A program made the translations under genes and the position numbers. Source: CAJWPI01 sp964635015 (GTDB lineage Bacteria > Pseudomonadota > Gammaproteobacteria > Magnimaribacterales > Magnimaribacteraceae). From it: a DNA stretch of 15,063 nt. Location of the stretch: positions 1 through 15,063 of the forward strand of contig CAZWMS010000034.1 in the NCBI GenBank assembly GCA_964635015.1. The letters are read 5' to 3'. Under the pieces are notes generated by a model. That model ran no database searches. It was not told the DNA's origin and saw only the letters and a program-made list of their open reading frames with translations. Positions 1 to 7,368 of the stretch are shown in pieces; the first letter of the stretch is position 1; each line of letters opens with the position of its first letter.

Positions 1-49
1 CGACACAAGGATTTTCAGTCCTTTGCTCTACCAACTGAGCTATCTGGGC
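1..49 (-). tRNA. tRNA-Phe (anticodon GAA), 3' part outside the window
   Basis: Read on the minus strand, the tRNA begins GCCCAGATAGCTCAG at position 49. This matches the usual gammaproteobacterial tRNA-Phe 5' end and D-arm. An anticodon stem AAGGA/TCCTT follows, closing a seven-base loop CTGAAAA with anticodon GAA. The variable region, T-arm and acceptor 3' strand lie beyond base 1. It lies 48 bp after yggX on the same strand and could be co-transcribed with mutY-yggX. No convincing separate promoter is visible in the gap. Confidence 0.95.
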
Positions 50-96
50 AAAATGAGGGGAGGATTGTATACAAATATTTGAAGTTAAAGAAGCAA

Positions 97-369
97 CTAT
101 TCTTTCGGAGGATTAAAGCCTTTGGGTTGTGCATATTCTCCTCCAGAAAGAAATAAATCCATTTGGCTATTTAACCACTTCCTTGATTCTGTATCAGCAA
201 GGTCAAGTCGACCTTCGTTTATGAGCATTTTTTGATGATCTAGCCATTCTTTCCATGCTTTTTCGGAGATGTTTTCATATATTTCTTTACCCTTGGGACC
301 CGGATAGGGGGGGAGATCCAAGCCCGGCAGCTCTTTTTTATATTTTCTGCAATTTACTTTTCTTGTCAT
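97..369 (-). CDS. yggX: YggX, probable Fe(II)-trafficking / oxidative-damage protection protein
   Basis: This 90-residue protein has the full length of the YggX family (PF04362). The conserved N-terminal cysteine is at residue 7 (MTRKVNC). It is followed by the family core, YPGPKGKEIY at about 22-31 and AWKEWLDHQKMLINE at about 38-52, and a short acidic/proline tail. In E. coli and Salmonella, YggX is a small cytosolic protein linked to iron trafficking and to protecting Fe-S clusters from oxidants. Its start overlaps the mutY stop by 4 bp (366-369), so the two are translationally coupled. The pairing is classical and makes sense because MutY carries a 4Fe-4S cluster. A 7-G run at 307-313 lies inside the gene without breaking the frame. 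Confidence 0.96.
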   Translation of the reverse strand: MTRKVNCRKYKKELPGLDLPPYPGPKGKEIYENISEKAWKEWLDHQKMLINEGRLDLADTESRKWLNSQMDLFLSGGEYAQPKGFNPPKE

Positions 370-1397
370 GTAGAAGAAATTTCTTGAATAAGCTTTTTAA
401 TAGGCGCAGGCATGCCAAAAGAATCCATATTTCTTGAACTAACCCACTTTGTATTTTTGTATTTATTACCCATATTTATTTCTGTGCTGTATGGAATGGC
501 CTCTAATCTGTAGTGACTGAAACTATGTTTTATTTTTTTTAGTTTTTTTAGTTTTATATAATTATCTTTGAATCTTAATTGACACTCCTTTTCTAACATA
601 TTTTTATCTTTAGATTCTATGAAAGACCAAAGCCCTTCCCAAATACCTCCTTTTTTTCTTTTTTCTAATAAAACCTCTCCATCCGAATTTTGAGGGACAA
701 GCCAGTGTACTGTTTTCAAGGGTTTTTTTGTTATTTTTTTCTTGGAGGGTATTTTATTAACCAAATTAGCTTTAAAAGCTAAACAATTTTTATTTAGTGG
801 GCAGACTTTACAAGAAGGCGATGCCTTAGTACAAATAAGGGCACCCATATCCATAATAGCCTGGTTGTAAATATCTATATTATTTTTAGGTAATAGTTTT
901 TCAGAAATTTTCCACAACTTCCTATTTGTACGGGCTAGCGAAAGATCTTCTTGAATTTTAAAATACCTGGACAGAACTCTTTTTACATTACTATCTAATA
1001 TAGCTGCTTTTTGTTTATAACCTAAAGAGATTATGGCTCCTGCTGTAGACTTACCAATTCCTGGAAGTTGAGTTAATTTATCTAAAGAGCTGGGAAGTTT
1101 TCCTTGATGACAAGACTTTATTATTTTTGCTGCTTTATAAATATTTCTGGCCCTTGCGTAAAAGCCCAACCCAGACCATATGGCTAATATTTGATCAATT
1201 TTTGCATTTGAAAGCTTATCTAGATTGGGAAATTTACTTATAAATTTATTAAAATAAGGGACTGCTGTAACTACTTGAGTTTGCTGTAAGATAACTTCTG
1301 AAATCCAAACTTCATAAGGGGTTGTTTTTTGCCATGGCAAATCATTTCTTCCAAAATTTCTCTGCCATTCTATTAATTTGGTGCTGAATTCTTCCAT
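366..1397 (-). CDS. mutY: A/G-specific adenine DNA glycosylase MutY
   Basis: The protein (343 residues) removes adenine mispaired with guanine or 8-oxoguanine, preventing G:C to T:A transversions. Visible features, in order: the catalytic glutamate E34 in SEVILQQTQV (E37 in E. coli); the helix-hairpin-helix LPGIGKSTAGAI at 111-122; the catalytic aspartate D135 in LDSNVKR; and the iron-sulfur loop cysteines C189, C196, C199 and C205, spaced 6-2-5. A C-terminal NUDIX-like domain recognises 8-oxoguanine and contains the HSFSH segment. Length and order are normal and no key residue is missing. The ATG at 1397 has no Shine-Dalgarno sequence, but a TATAAT lies 11 bases before it, suggesting a very short leader. 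It is first in a mutY-yggX pair and diverges from hisB. Confidence 0.97.
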   Translation of the reverse strand: MEEFSTKLIEWQRNFGRNDLPWQKTTPYEVWISEVILQQTQVVTAVPYFNKFISKFPNLDKLSNAKIDQILAIWSGLGFYARARNIYKAAKIIKSCHQGKLPSSLDKLTQLPGIGKSTAGAIISLGYKQKAAILDSNVKRVLSRYFKIQEDLSLARTNRKLWKISEKLLPKNNIDIYNQAIMDMGALICTKASPSCKVCPLNKNCLAFKANLVNKIPSKKKITKKPLKTVHWLVPQNSDGEVLLEKRKKGGIWEGLWSFIESKDKNMLEKECQLRFKDNYIKLKKLKKIKHSFSHYRLEAIPYSTEINMGNKYKNTKWVSSRNMDSFGMPAPIKKLIQEISST

Positions 1398-1408
1398 TTA
1401 AAGTTGCT

Positions 1409-1414
1409 ATTATA
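1409..1414 (-). promoter_or_regulatory. candidate -10 box for mutY (possible leaderless start)
   Basis: On the minus strand this reads TATAAT and ends 11 bases before the mutY ATG, so transcription would begin only a few bases before the start codon. No Shine-Dalgarno sequence lies between. A poor -35 candidate, CTGACT at 1439-1434, has a long 19-bp spacer. AT-rich DNA yields such boxes by chance. Confidence 0.35.
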
Positions 1415-1449
1415 ATAAAAGGAAGGATGATTAAGTCAGTCTTGTTAGA

Positions 1450-1455
1450 TATAAT
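1450..1455 (+). promoter_or_regulatory. candidate -10 box for the hisBHAF cluster
   Basis: TATAAT occurs 27 bases before the hisB ATG, inside the 85-bp divergent gap with mutY. It would give a leader of about 20 nt. No good -35 hexamer lies 16-18 bp upstream. There is no room for a classical his leader peptide with a run of histidine codons, and none is seen. Confidence 0.35.
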
Positions 1456-1482
1456 GCGCGACCCCAAGTTGAGTGGGCTGAA

Positions 1483-2067
1483 ATGAGAAAAGCCGAGATA
1501 ATTAGAAAAACATCTGAAACTAAGATTTCAGTCAAGATCAATCTTGATGGTTCAGGAAAGACTTCGCTGTCTACAGGCCTTCCTTTTTTGGAGCACATGT
1601 TAGATCAAGTAGGGAGGCATGGATTAATTGATTTGGATATTAAAGCTGAAGGAGATCTGCATGTTGATGACCATCATACAGTTGAAGACATTGGAATAAC
1701 TCTAGGTCAAGCTTTTGCCAAAGCAGTTGGAGATAAATCTGGCATTAATAGATACGGACATTCCTATGTGCCTTTGGATGAAGCATTGTCCCTTGTGGTG
1801 CTAGATTTTTCGGGCAGACCAGGTCTTTTTATGATAGCTTCTTATGTAAAAGATACTGTTGGAAATATGGATGTGGGATTGTTTGAACATTTTTTCATGT
1901 CATTTTGTAATCACGCTTTTATAACCCTTCATATAAAAAATATTAGTGGTGATAATGTGCACCATCAATTAGAAACAATTTTTAAAGCTTTTGGAAGAGC
2001 CTTAAGAAAGGCATTAGAAATTAATAAATCTAATCCTTCTATCCCCTCTACCAAAGGCTCACTTTAA
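1483..2067 (+). CDS. hisB: imidazoleglycerol-phosphate dehydratase HisB (monofunctional)
   Basis: HisB dehydrates imidazole glycerol phosphate to imidazole acetol phosphate in histidine synthesis, using two manganese sites. The 194-residue chain is only the dehydratase; the N-terminal histidinol-phosphatase domain fused in E. coli is absent. Landmarks: FLEHM at 35-39; the first metal motif DDHHTVED at 62-69; the second metal motif HHQLE at 160-164, after GDN; and the usual STKG near the C-terminus (189-192). The TAA stop and the hisH ATG overlap by one base (TAATG), so translation is coupled. This is the first gene of the hisB-hisH-hisA-hisF cluster. A separate histidinol phosphatase must be encoded elsewhere. 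Confidence 0.97.
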   Translation: MRKAEIIRKTSETKISVKINLDGSGKTSLSTGLPFLEHMLDQVGRHGLIDLDIKAEGDLHVDDHHTVEDIGITLGQAFAKAVGDKSGINRYGHSYVPLDEALSLVVLDFSGRPGLFMIASYVKDTVGNMDVGLFEHFFMSFCNHAFITLHIKNISGDNVHHQLETIFKAFGRALRKALEINKSNPSIPSTKGSL

Positions 2068-2684
2068 TGAATAAGATAGCTGTAATTGATTACGGCATGG
2101 GAAATCTACATTCAGTTAGTAAGGCTTTAGAGAAAGTATCAAATAGAACTAAAGTAATTATTAGCTCCGATGAAAAAGAAATTAATAAGGCTGATAAAAT
2201 TGTCCTACCAGGGGTGGGAGCCATAAAAGAATGTCTAAGATCTCTTGAAGAAAGGGGCTTAGACAGAATTGTTCATCAAAACATAAAAGAAAAACCAACT
2301 TTAGCTATTTGTGTGGGAATGCAATTACTTTTTGAATCAAGTGAAGAAAATCAAAATACCAGAGGACTGAGTATTCTAGAGGGAAAGATTTCTAGAATAC
2401 CCAATAACCCCCCCCTGAAAATTCCTCATATGGGTTGGAACAGAGTAAAACAAGTATCTGACCATTTTATGTGGAATGGTATTTCAGAAAATAGCTTCTT
2501 TTATTTCGTTCATAGTTATTGTTGTAAAAAATCTAAATACAGAGTTGGTATGACTACTCATGGATTAGAGTTTGTTTCGGCTTTAGCTAAAGGAACTATT
2601 TTTGCAGTTCAATTTCATCCAGAAAAAAGCCAAAAAGCAGGACTTCAACTTTACCAGAACTTTATTAATTGGAACGGCTCTTAA
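2067..2684 (+). CDS. hisH: imidazole glycerol phosphate synthase, glutamine amidotransferase subunit HisH
   Basis: HisH hydrolyses glutamine and channels ammonia to HisF, forming the heterodimer that makes imidazole glycerol phosphate and AICAR. The 205-residue class I amidotransferase has its nucleophile C82 in LAICVGMQLLF and the partners H184 and E186 in VQFHPEKSQ. The N-terminal IDYGMGNLHSV (7-17) and PGVGA (48-52) are typical. The nucleophile elbow reads ICVG where ICLG is common, a conservative change. A run of eight C bases (2408-2415) lies within the gene, encoding an NPP segment in an intact frame. It is coupled to hisB by TAATG, and hisA starts two bases after its stop. Confidence 0.96.
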   Translation: MNKIAVIDYGMGNLHSVSKALEKVSNRTKVIISSDEKEINKADKIVLPGVGAIKECLRSLEERGLDRIVHQNIKEKPTLAICVGMQLLFESSEENQNTRGLSILEGKISRIPNNPPLKIPHMGWNRVKQVSDHFMWNGISENSFFYFVHSYCCKKSKYRVGMTTHGLEFVSALAKGTIFAVQFHPEKSQKAGLQLYQNFINWNGS

Positions 2685-2686
2685 TC

Positions 2687-3427
2687 ATGATCATTATTCC
2701 TGCAATAGATATAAAAGATGGGCACTGTGTAAGGTTAAAAAAAGGAAACATGGCAGAAGAAACAATCTTTTCTAATTCTCCTAGAGAAGTTGCAAGAAAA
2801 TGGTTCTCGGAGGGTGCTGAACTGATTCATATAGTAGATCTAGATGGGGCAGTACACGGAAAACCAATTAATAAAGAAATTATTATCTCTATAAGCAAGG
2901 ATAGTAAAGATAGGCAAATTCAGGTTGGAGGGGGAATAAGAACATTTGAAGATGCAAAAAGATATTTAGAAAAAGAAGTAAGCAGAGTCGTTCTTGGAAC
3001 AAATGCAGTGGAAAACCCTGATCTTGTAGCCAAAATTTCTTTCAATTACCCTAACCGAGTTGTTTTAAGCGTTGACTGCTTAGGTGGTTATGTTATGACT
3101 AACGGCTGGGTAAAAGGAACAGAAATTAAACCTATAGAAGTATTAAAAGAGTACGAAGAATTTCCCTTGGCGGCCGTAATCTTTACAGATATATCAAGAG
3201 ACGGGATGATGACTGGTCCAAACATTAATGCTACTTTTGAATTAATTTCTCATAGCAACTTACCCATTATTGCCTCTGGGGGTGTATCCAACTTGAAGCA
3301 AATAGAAACTCTAACTAAAAAATCAGATAAGACCAACAACCTTTATGGACTAATTTGTGGAAGATCTCTTTATGAAGGTGCTTTTAGTTTAAAGGACGCA
3401 ATTAATACAGCGAATAAAAGGCAGTGA
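2687..3427 (+). CDS. hisA: ProFAR isomerase HisA
   Basis: HisA opens the ribose of ProFAR to give PRFAR, the substrate of HisF, on a (beta/alpha)8 barrel. I place the start at ATG 2687, giving 246 residues beginning MIIIPAIDIKDG, where family members normally begin. An in-frame TTG at 2669 would add six residues and overlap hisH, and is less likely. The two catalytic aspartates are D8 (in PAID) and D130 (in LSVDC). The phosphate-binding segments are GGGIR at 81-85 and ASGGVSN near the C-terminus. hisA lies two bases after hisH, and its TGA overlaps the hisF GTG by 4 bp (3424-3427). Confidence 0.96.
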   Translation: MIIIPAIDIKDGHCVRLKKGNMAEETIFSNSPREVARKWFSEGAELIHIVDLDGAVHGKPINKEIIISISKDSKDRQIQVGGGIRTFEDAKRYLEKEVSRVVLGTNAVENPDLVAKISFNYPNRVVLSVDCLGGYVMTNGWVKGTEIKPIEVLKEYEEFPLAAVIFTDISRDGMMTGPNINATFELISHSNLPIIASGGVSNLKQIETLTKKSDKTNNLYGLICGRSLYEGAFSLKDAINTANKRQ

Positions 3428-4197
3428 ATTTGACCAAGAGAATTATTCCTTGTCTTGATATAGATAAAGGAAGGGTAGTAAAGGGTATTAAATTCAAAAA
3501 CATTGTAGATGCTGGAGATCCTGTAGAAGCAGCTAAACGTTATGACGAGGAAGGAGCTGATGAATTAGTCATGCTTGATATTACAGCCAGTAGCGAGCAC
3601 AGAGACATTATTTACAATACTATAGAGCAGATAGCCAGTGAAGTTTTTATCCCACTTACGGTGGGGGGTGGAGTAAGAAAATTAGAAGATATTAGGAAAC
3701 TTCTTCGTTCTGGAGCTGACAAAGTCAGCATTAATACTGCTGCGGTAGAAGAACCTAGTTTTGTTAAGAATGCAGCAGAAACTTTTGGCTCTCAGTGTGT
3801 AGTAGTTGCAGTAGATGCTAAGAGCTCCAATGCTACGTCTAGCGGTTGGGAGGTAGCGACTTATGGAGGAAGAAACAAAACCAATAAAGACGTTATTGAA
3901 TGGTGTGCTTTAGTTGAAGAATTGGGTGCTGGAGAAATTTTAATAACAAGCATGGACAGGGATGGAACTAAAAAGGGTTATGACAATTTATTAAACAGAA
4001 GTATTTCTGACTCAATATCTATACCTATTATCGCTTCTGGAGGGGCTGGCTCGTTAGCGCACCTTGTAGATGGTGTGTTGGAAGGGAGAGCGGAGGCTGT
4101 TTTGGCTGCAAGCATCTTTCATTTTGGTGAACTAACCATCAAAGAAGTTAAAAATGAATTTAAAAGATCAGATATCCCAGTTAGAAATATTATTTAG
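3424..4197 (+). CDS. hisF: imidazole glycerol phosphate synthase, cyclase subunit HisF
   Basis: HisF is the cyclase half of the HisF-HisH synthase, producing imidazole glycerol phosphate for HisB. The 257-residue (beta/alpha)8 barrel opens with TKRIIPCLDIDKGRVVKGIKF. Its catalytic aspartates are D12 and D131 (in VVVAVDAK). Phosphate-binding loops are GGGVRKLED (81-89) and ASGGAGS near the C-terminus. The start is taken as GTG 3424, overlapping the hisA stop as GTGA; TTG at 3430 is an alternative, shorter by two residues. The stop overlaps the end of gpmA on the other strand by 8 bp (4190-4197), leaving no room for a separate terminator. Confidence 0.97.
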   Translation: MNLTKRIIPCLDIDKGRVVKGIKFKNIVDAGDPVEAAKRYDEEGADELVMLDITASSEHRDIIYNTIEQIASEVFIPLTVGGGVRKLEDIRKLLRSGADKVSINTAAVEEPSFVKNAAETFGSQCVVVAVDAKSSNATSSGWEVATYGGRNKTNKDVIEWCALVEELGAGEILITSMDRDGTKKGYDNLLNRSISDSISIPIIASGGAGSLAHLVDGVLEGRAEAVLAASIFHFGELTIKEVKNEFKRSDIPVRNII

Positions 4198-4825
4198 GGG
4201 AAATCAGAAGCTTATGGCTTACTTTTCCAGCTTTATCAAATTCATAAGATATAGGAACACCTGTTTTTATTTCAAGTTTAACAATTTCAGCTTTATCTAA
4301 TTTTTCTAGATACATTATTAGAGCTCTTAAAGAATTACCATGAGCTGTTACTAAAATATTTTTCCTTTTTCTTAAGAGGGGGTCTATATTTTTGGCAAAA
4401 TATGGTAATACTCTGTTTGCAGTATCTTTTAGGCTTTCACCGCCTGGGGGCCTAGTATCGTATGATCTTCTCCACAGGAGTACTTGTTTATCTCCCCATT
4501 TCTTTCTTGCTTCATCTTTATTCAATCCAGCTAAATCCCCGTAATTTCTTTCATTGAGTGCTTCATTTTTAATAACCTTGAGATTAGTTTGTTGTATTTT
4601 TTTTAAAATTAATTGTCCTGTTTTCTGGGCCCTTTTAAGATTAGAAGTGAACATACAATCGAAGTTATATCCTTTATTTTTAAGAGCTTTGCCAGCATCT
4701 TCTGCTTCTTTTATTCCCCTTTTAGATAAACCTGGATTTTTCCACCCTGTAAAAAGATTTTTTTTATTCCATTCACTTTCACCATGTCTTACTAAAACTA
4801 GGTTCCCCATTCCTTCAGATTTCAT
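4190..4825 (-). CDS. gpmA: 2,3-bisphosphoglycerate-dependent phosphoglycerate mutase (short dPGM type)
   Basis: This cytosolic glycolytic/gluconeogenic enzyme interconverts 3- and 2-phosphoglycerate through a phosphohistidine. The phospho-acceptor is H14 in LVLVRHGES. Other active-site residues are E92 in LNERNYG and H162 in VTAHGNSLRAL, with the conserved FTGW at 25-28 and TGVPISYEFD near the end. At 211 residues it is shorter than the roughly 250-residue E. coli enzyme. The missing part is the loop that in E. coli follows the PP after the WRR segment; here RPPGGESL (125-132) closes directly. The start is uncertain: M6 (MGNLVLV) is as plausible as M1, and neither has a well-spaced ribosome site. 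The gene diverges from the rhodanese gene. Confidence 0.95.
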   Translation of the reverse strand: MKSEGMGNLVLVRHGESEWNKKNLFTGWKNPGLSKRGIKEAEDAGKALKNKGYNFDCMFTSNLKRAQKTGQLILKKIQQTNLKVIKNEALNERNYGDLAGLNKDEARKKWGDKQVLLWRRSYDTRPPGGESLKDTANRVLPYFAKNIDPLLRKRKNILVTAHGNSLRALIMYLEKLDKAEIVKLEIKTGVPISYEFDKAGKVSHKLLISPK

Positions 4826-4872
4826 AATTGTGTTTTTTCTACTTGAAAGAACTATTCTATCTCACAAAGCTA

Positions 4873-4878
4873 TATAAT
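4873..4878 (+). promoter_or_regulatory. candidate -10 box for the rhodanese gene (possible leaderless start)
   Basis: TATAAT ends 10 bases before the ATG at 4889, so the predicted transcript would start within about 4 bases of the start codon. There is no Shine-Dalgarno sequence in between and no good -35 element. Chance occurrence is possible in AT-rich DNA. Confidence 0.35.
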
Positions 4879-4888
4879 CTTTAATGAA

Positions 4889-5302
4889 ATGGATAGCTTT
4901 TTTATATTTATAGTTGAAAACTTTATTGCTTTTTCCCTTTTAATTATTTTAGTAGTAGTTTTGATTATTTATGAGGGGAAGAAGGGAGGAAAAAGAATTG
5001 ACCCAACTGAACTGACCAGACTCTTGAACAGGGAGGGGGGTACAGTTATAGATTTAAGAAATGCAAGAGAGTTTTCGTCAGGCCATATTTCAGGTGCTCA
5101 AAATATTGAACCAAATAAAATAGACGAACAACTTAATTCAAAAAAAATCTCTAAGGAAAAGCCAATTGTCTTAGTTTGTAAGTCTGGAAGTAACTCAACA
5201 ATAGTAGGAAGTAAGCTGAAAAAACTAGGATTTAAAAATATAAATATAATGTCTGGAGGTATGATGGTGTGGCAAAATCAAGGACTACCTCTTTCTAAGT
5301 AA
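4889..5302 (+). CDS. membrane-anchored rhodanese-domain protein (YibN-like)
   Basis: The 137-residue protein has one N-terminal membrane helix (about 8-28) followed by a basic stretch and a single rhodanese domain. Domain landmarks: VIDLRNAREFSSGHISGAQNI at about 53-73; the active-site loop CKSGSNS (97-103) with nucleophile C97; and SGGMMVWQNQGLP near the end. Unlike E. coli YibN, it keeps the catalytic cysteine, so persulfide transfer at the inner membrane is possible; the real substrate is unknown. In E. coli and Pseudomonas the corresponding gene also diverges from a phosphoglycerate mutase gene and precedes grxC and secB. Here grxC and secB are not adjacent. Its 3' end overlaps the next convergent gene by 25 bp. 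Confidence 0.9.
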   Translation: MDSFFIFIVENFIAFSLLIILVVVLIIYEGKKGGKRIDPTELTRLLNREGGTVIDLRNAREFSSGHISGAQNIEPNKIDEQLNSKKISKEKPIVLVCKSGSNSTIVGSKLKKLGFKNINIMSGGMMVWQNQGLPLSK

Positions 5303-5964
5303 TTGCTAGTTGCTTTAAACCTAATATCTATTCTTTTCCAAAGAAAAGAAGACAAGATAAAGTAGAAAAAGATTAAAAAAGTAATATTCCATTCTAGAAT
5401 ATTTTCTAACCAATCATCTTCTTCAATAAACCCATAAAATGGAGTAGAAAATAGTATTACAAAACCCACAATAAAGACTAAATATTTCATTGCCCTTAGA
5501 AGAGTAAGGTTTTTTAAGCTTTTTATATCAGAAAGCATTAAAACTTCACTTATTTGTGCACAGTAAGTGCCCATGAAAAAAAAATAGATACCAAACCTCC
5601 TTAATAGCTGATAAGTTTCACCAACAGATCCAAGAAAACAAGCGTAAAGTATCCCAAATAAAGACCCCATTATTCCAGAAAAAAACATAAATCTATTTTT
5701 TTTTGATACCAGAATATATCTATTGCTACAAATGTTAAAACTAATGACCCAATAGACAGATAATAGAGTCATTAAAGGTATTATTGTTAGTTTGAATAAA
5801 ATAAAAGCCAGACCTTCTCGCCCCGATTTACTAATTGAAGCACAACCCTCTAAGTATGGAATACAAGGATTTAAGAAGCCCTCATTTACGGCTATTAAAA
5901 AAACTATATTTCCAGAAAAAATTGCGAGAATCCCTATAAAACAAGGCAGGGCCCAAAGCTTCAT
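5278..5964 (-). CDS. six-helix inner membrane protein, possibly Frag1/DRAM/Sfk1-like
   Basis: I do not firmly recognise this 228-residue protein. Six hydrophobic segments lie at about 5-27, 52-76, 92-113, 122-142, 158-178 and 191-209. The first loop holds a polar, cysteine-containing motif at 32-51 (NPCIPYLEG, then CASISKSGREG). A buried-looking EW pair at 191-192 opens the last helix. The ISKSGRE-type loop after the first helix and the EW near the last helix recall Frag1/DRAM/Sfk1 membrane proteins (PF10277), but this is pattern memory, not a search result. It begins 18 bases after the ntrC stop on the same strand, so it probably shares that transcript. No Shine-Dalgarno sequence is visible. 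The 3' end overlaps the convergent rhodanese gene. Confidence 0.8.
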   Translation of the reverse strand: MKLWALPCFIGILAIFSGNIVFLIAVNEGFLNPCIPYLEGCASISKSGREGLAFILFKLTIIPLMTLLSVYWVISFNICSNRYILVSKKNRFMFFSGIMGSLFGILYACFLGSVGETYQLLRRFGIYFFFMGTYCAQISEVLMLSDIKSLKNLTLLRAMKYLVFIVGFVILFSTPFYGFIEEDDWLENILEWNITFLIFFYFILSSFLWKRIDIRFKATSNYLERGSP

Positions 5965-5982
5965 GGTTTTTTAGTTAAAATT

Positions 5983-7368
5983 CTATATACCTATTTCTTT
6001 TATTTTTCTAGTTAAAGTATTTCTTCCCCATCCTAATAGCTTTGCTGCTTCTTTTTTCTTTCCCATGGCTCTACTCAAAGCTGCTTCTATGAGAGTTTTC
6101 TCAAAAGCTGGCAGGGCTGCATTTAGTATTTCTGTTTCTCCTTGGACAAGTTTTTCCTCTGCCCATTTTTTAAGTGTATTTGTCCAGTCTTTTTCGTTAT
6201 TCATTGTCTCAACAAACAAATCATTTGGAAGGTCTTCTAATCTTACTTCTCTAGAGGGCGACATTACAGTAATCCATCTACATATATTTTCTAGTTGTCT
6301 AACATTACCTGGCCAAGACAAAGTTAAGAAGTATTCTTCTACTTCTTTTGAAAGATACTTAGTCTCGGTATCTTCTAAATCTTCTGAAGATATTTTAAGG
6401 AAATGTTTAGATAGTGCGGGTATATCTTCTTTTCGTTCATTTAATTTTGGCAGACTAAGTTTGATTACATTAAGTCTATGAAAAAGATCCTCTCTAAAAG
6501 TTTTTTCTTTTAAGTTATTTTCCAAATCTTGATGAGTTGCTGCAATAATTCTTACATTAACTTTTACCGGTTCCCTTCCTCCCACTCTGTAGAACTCTCC
6601 ATTTGAGAGAACTCTTAACAGTCTAGTTTGTGTTTCAAGAGGCATGTCTCCTACTTCGTCAAGAAATAGAGTTCCTTCATTGGCTTGTTCGAATCTCCCC
6701 ATTCTCTTTTCATCAGCTCCCGTGAAGGCTCCCCTTTCATGACCAAATAACTCTGCTTCAAGAAGCTCTTTAGGGATGTCTGCCATATTTAAAGCTATAA
6801 AAGGATTGTCTTTTCTTGAGCTATGTTCAAAAATTGCTCTAGCTACAAGCTCTTTTCCTGTTCCTGATTCACCCACTAATAAAACAGTAGAATTAGATGA
6901 AGAAAGCTTTCCTATGGCTCTAAATACTTCTTGCATTGCTGGTGCTTCTCCAACAATTTTTGCTTTAACCTCATTTTCTTGATTTTCAAGGTAACTTTCG
7001 TCTGGCTTTAAAGCCCTTTCTACCATCCTAAGAGCTTCATTTATATCAAAAGGTTTGGGCAGATACTCCCAAGCGCCATGTTCGTAAGAATTTACAGCAC
7101 TTTCAAGATCAGAATGTGCCGTCATTACTATAACTCTAATTTCAGGTCTATTTTTTTGAATTTGATCAAGAAGAGCAATTCCGCTTGTTCCGGGCATTCT
7201 TATATCAGTAAGTATTACATTGGGTGTTTCAATCTCTAATTTTTTTAGAACATCATTTGCAGAACTAAAACTAGTAACCTCAATACCTTTTTCTGAAAAG
7301 CCCTTTTCTAGAACCCATCTTATAGACTCATCATCATCAACAATCCATGCCTTTATATTTTTAACCAT
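5983..7368 (-). CDS. glnG: nitrogen regulation response regulator NtrC (sigma-54 enhancer-binding protein)
   Basis: NtrC is phosphorylated by NtrB under nitrogen limitation and activates sigma-54 promoters. The 461-residue protein has all three domains. The receiver (1-120) has acidic pocket D11-D12, phospho-acceptor D55 in LTDIRMPG, T83 and K105. The AAA+ domain has Walker A GESGTGKE (166-173), the sigma-54 contact loop GAFTGA (213-218) and Walker B LFLDE (234-238). The C-terminal Fis-type helix-turn-helix is at about 437-461 (EAAKLLGWGRNTLTRKIKE). No key residue is lost, so it should act on sigma-54 holoenzyme. Its ATG overlaps the end of ntrB by 8 bp. A membrane protein gene follows after 18 bp. 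Confidence 0.97.
   Translation of the reverse strand: MVKNIKAWIVDDDESIRWVLEKGFSEKGIEVTSFSSANDVLKKLEIETPNVILTDIRMPGTSGIALLDQIQKNRPEIRVIVMTAHSDLESAVNSYEHGAWEYLPKPFDINEALRMVERALKPDESYLENQENEVKAKIVGEAPAMQEVFRAIGKLSSSNSTVLLVGESGTGKELVARAIFEHSSRKDNPFIALNMADIPKELLEAELFGHERGAFTGADEKRMGRFEQANEGTLFLDEVGDMPLETQTRLLRVLSNGEFYRVGGREPVKVNVRIIAATHQDLENNLKEKTFREDLFHRLNVIKLSLPKLNERKEDIPALSKHFLKISSEDLEDTETKYLSKEVEEYFLTLSWPGNVRQLENICRWITVMSPSREVRLEDLPNDLFVETMNNEKDWTNTLKKWAEEKLVQGETEILNAALPAFEKTLIEAALSRAMGKKKEAAKLLGWGRNTLTRKIKEIGI

Noticed and set aside
255..437. Plus-strand 60-codon frame across the yggX/mutY junction
   Set aside because: It is antisense to two well-supported genes and has no recognisable protein features.
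1398..1482. Histidine-rich leader peptide or attenuator before hisB
   Set aside because: The gap is too short, and no run of CAT/CAC codons or paired hairpins is present.
2669..2686. TTG start for hisA giving six extra residues
   Set aside because: The ATG at 2687 gives the usual family N-terminus MIIIPAID and lies two bases after the hisH stop.
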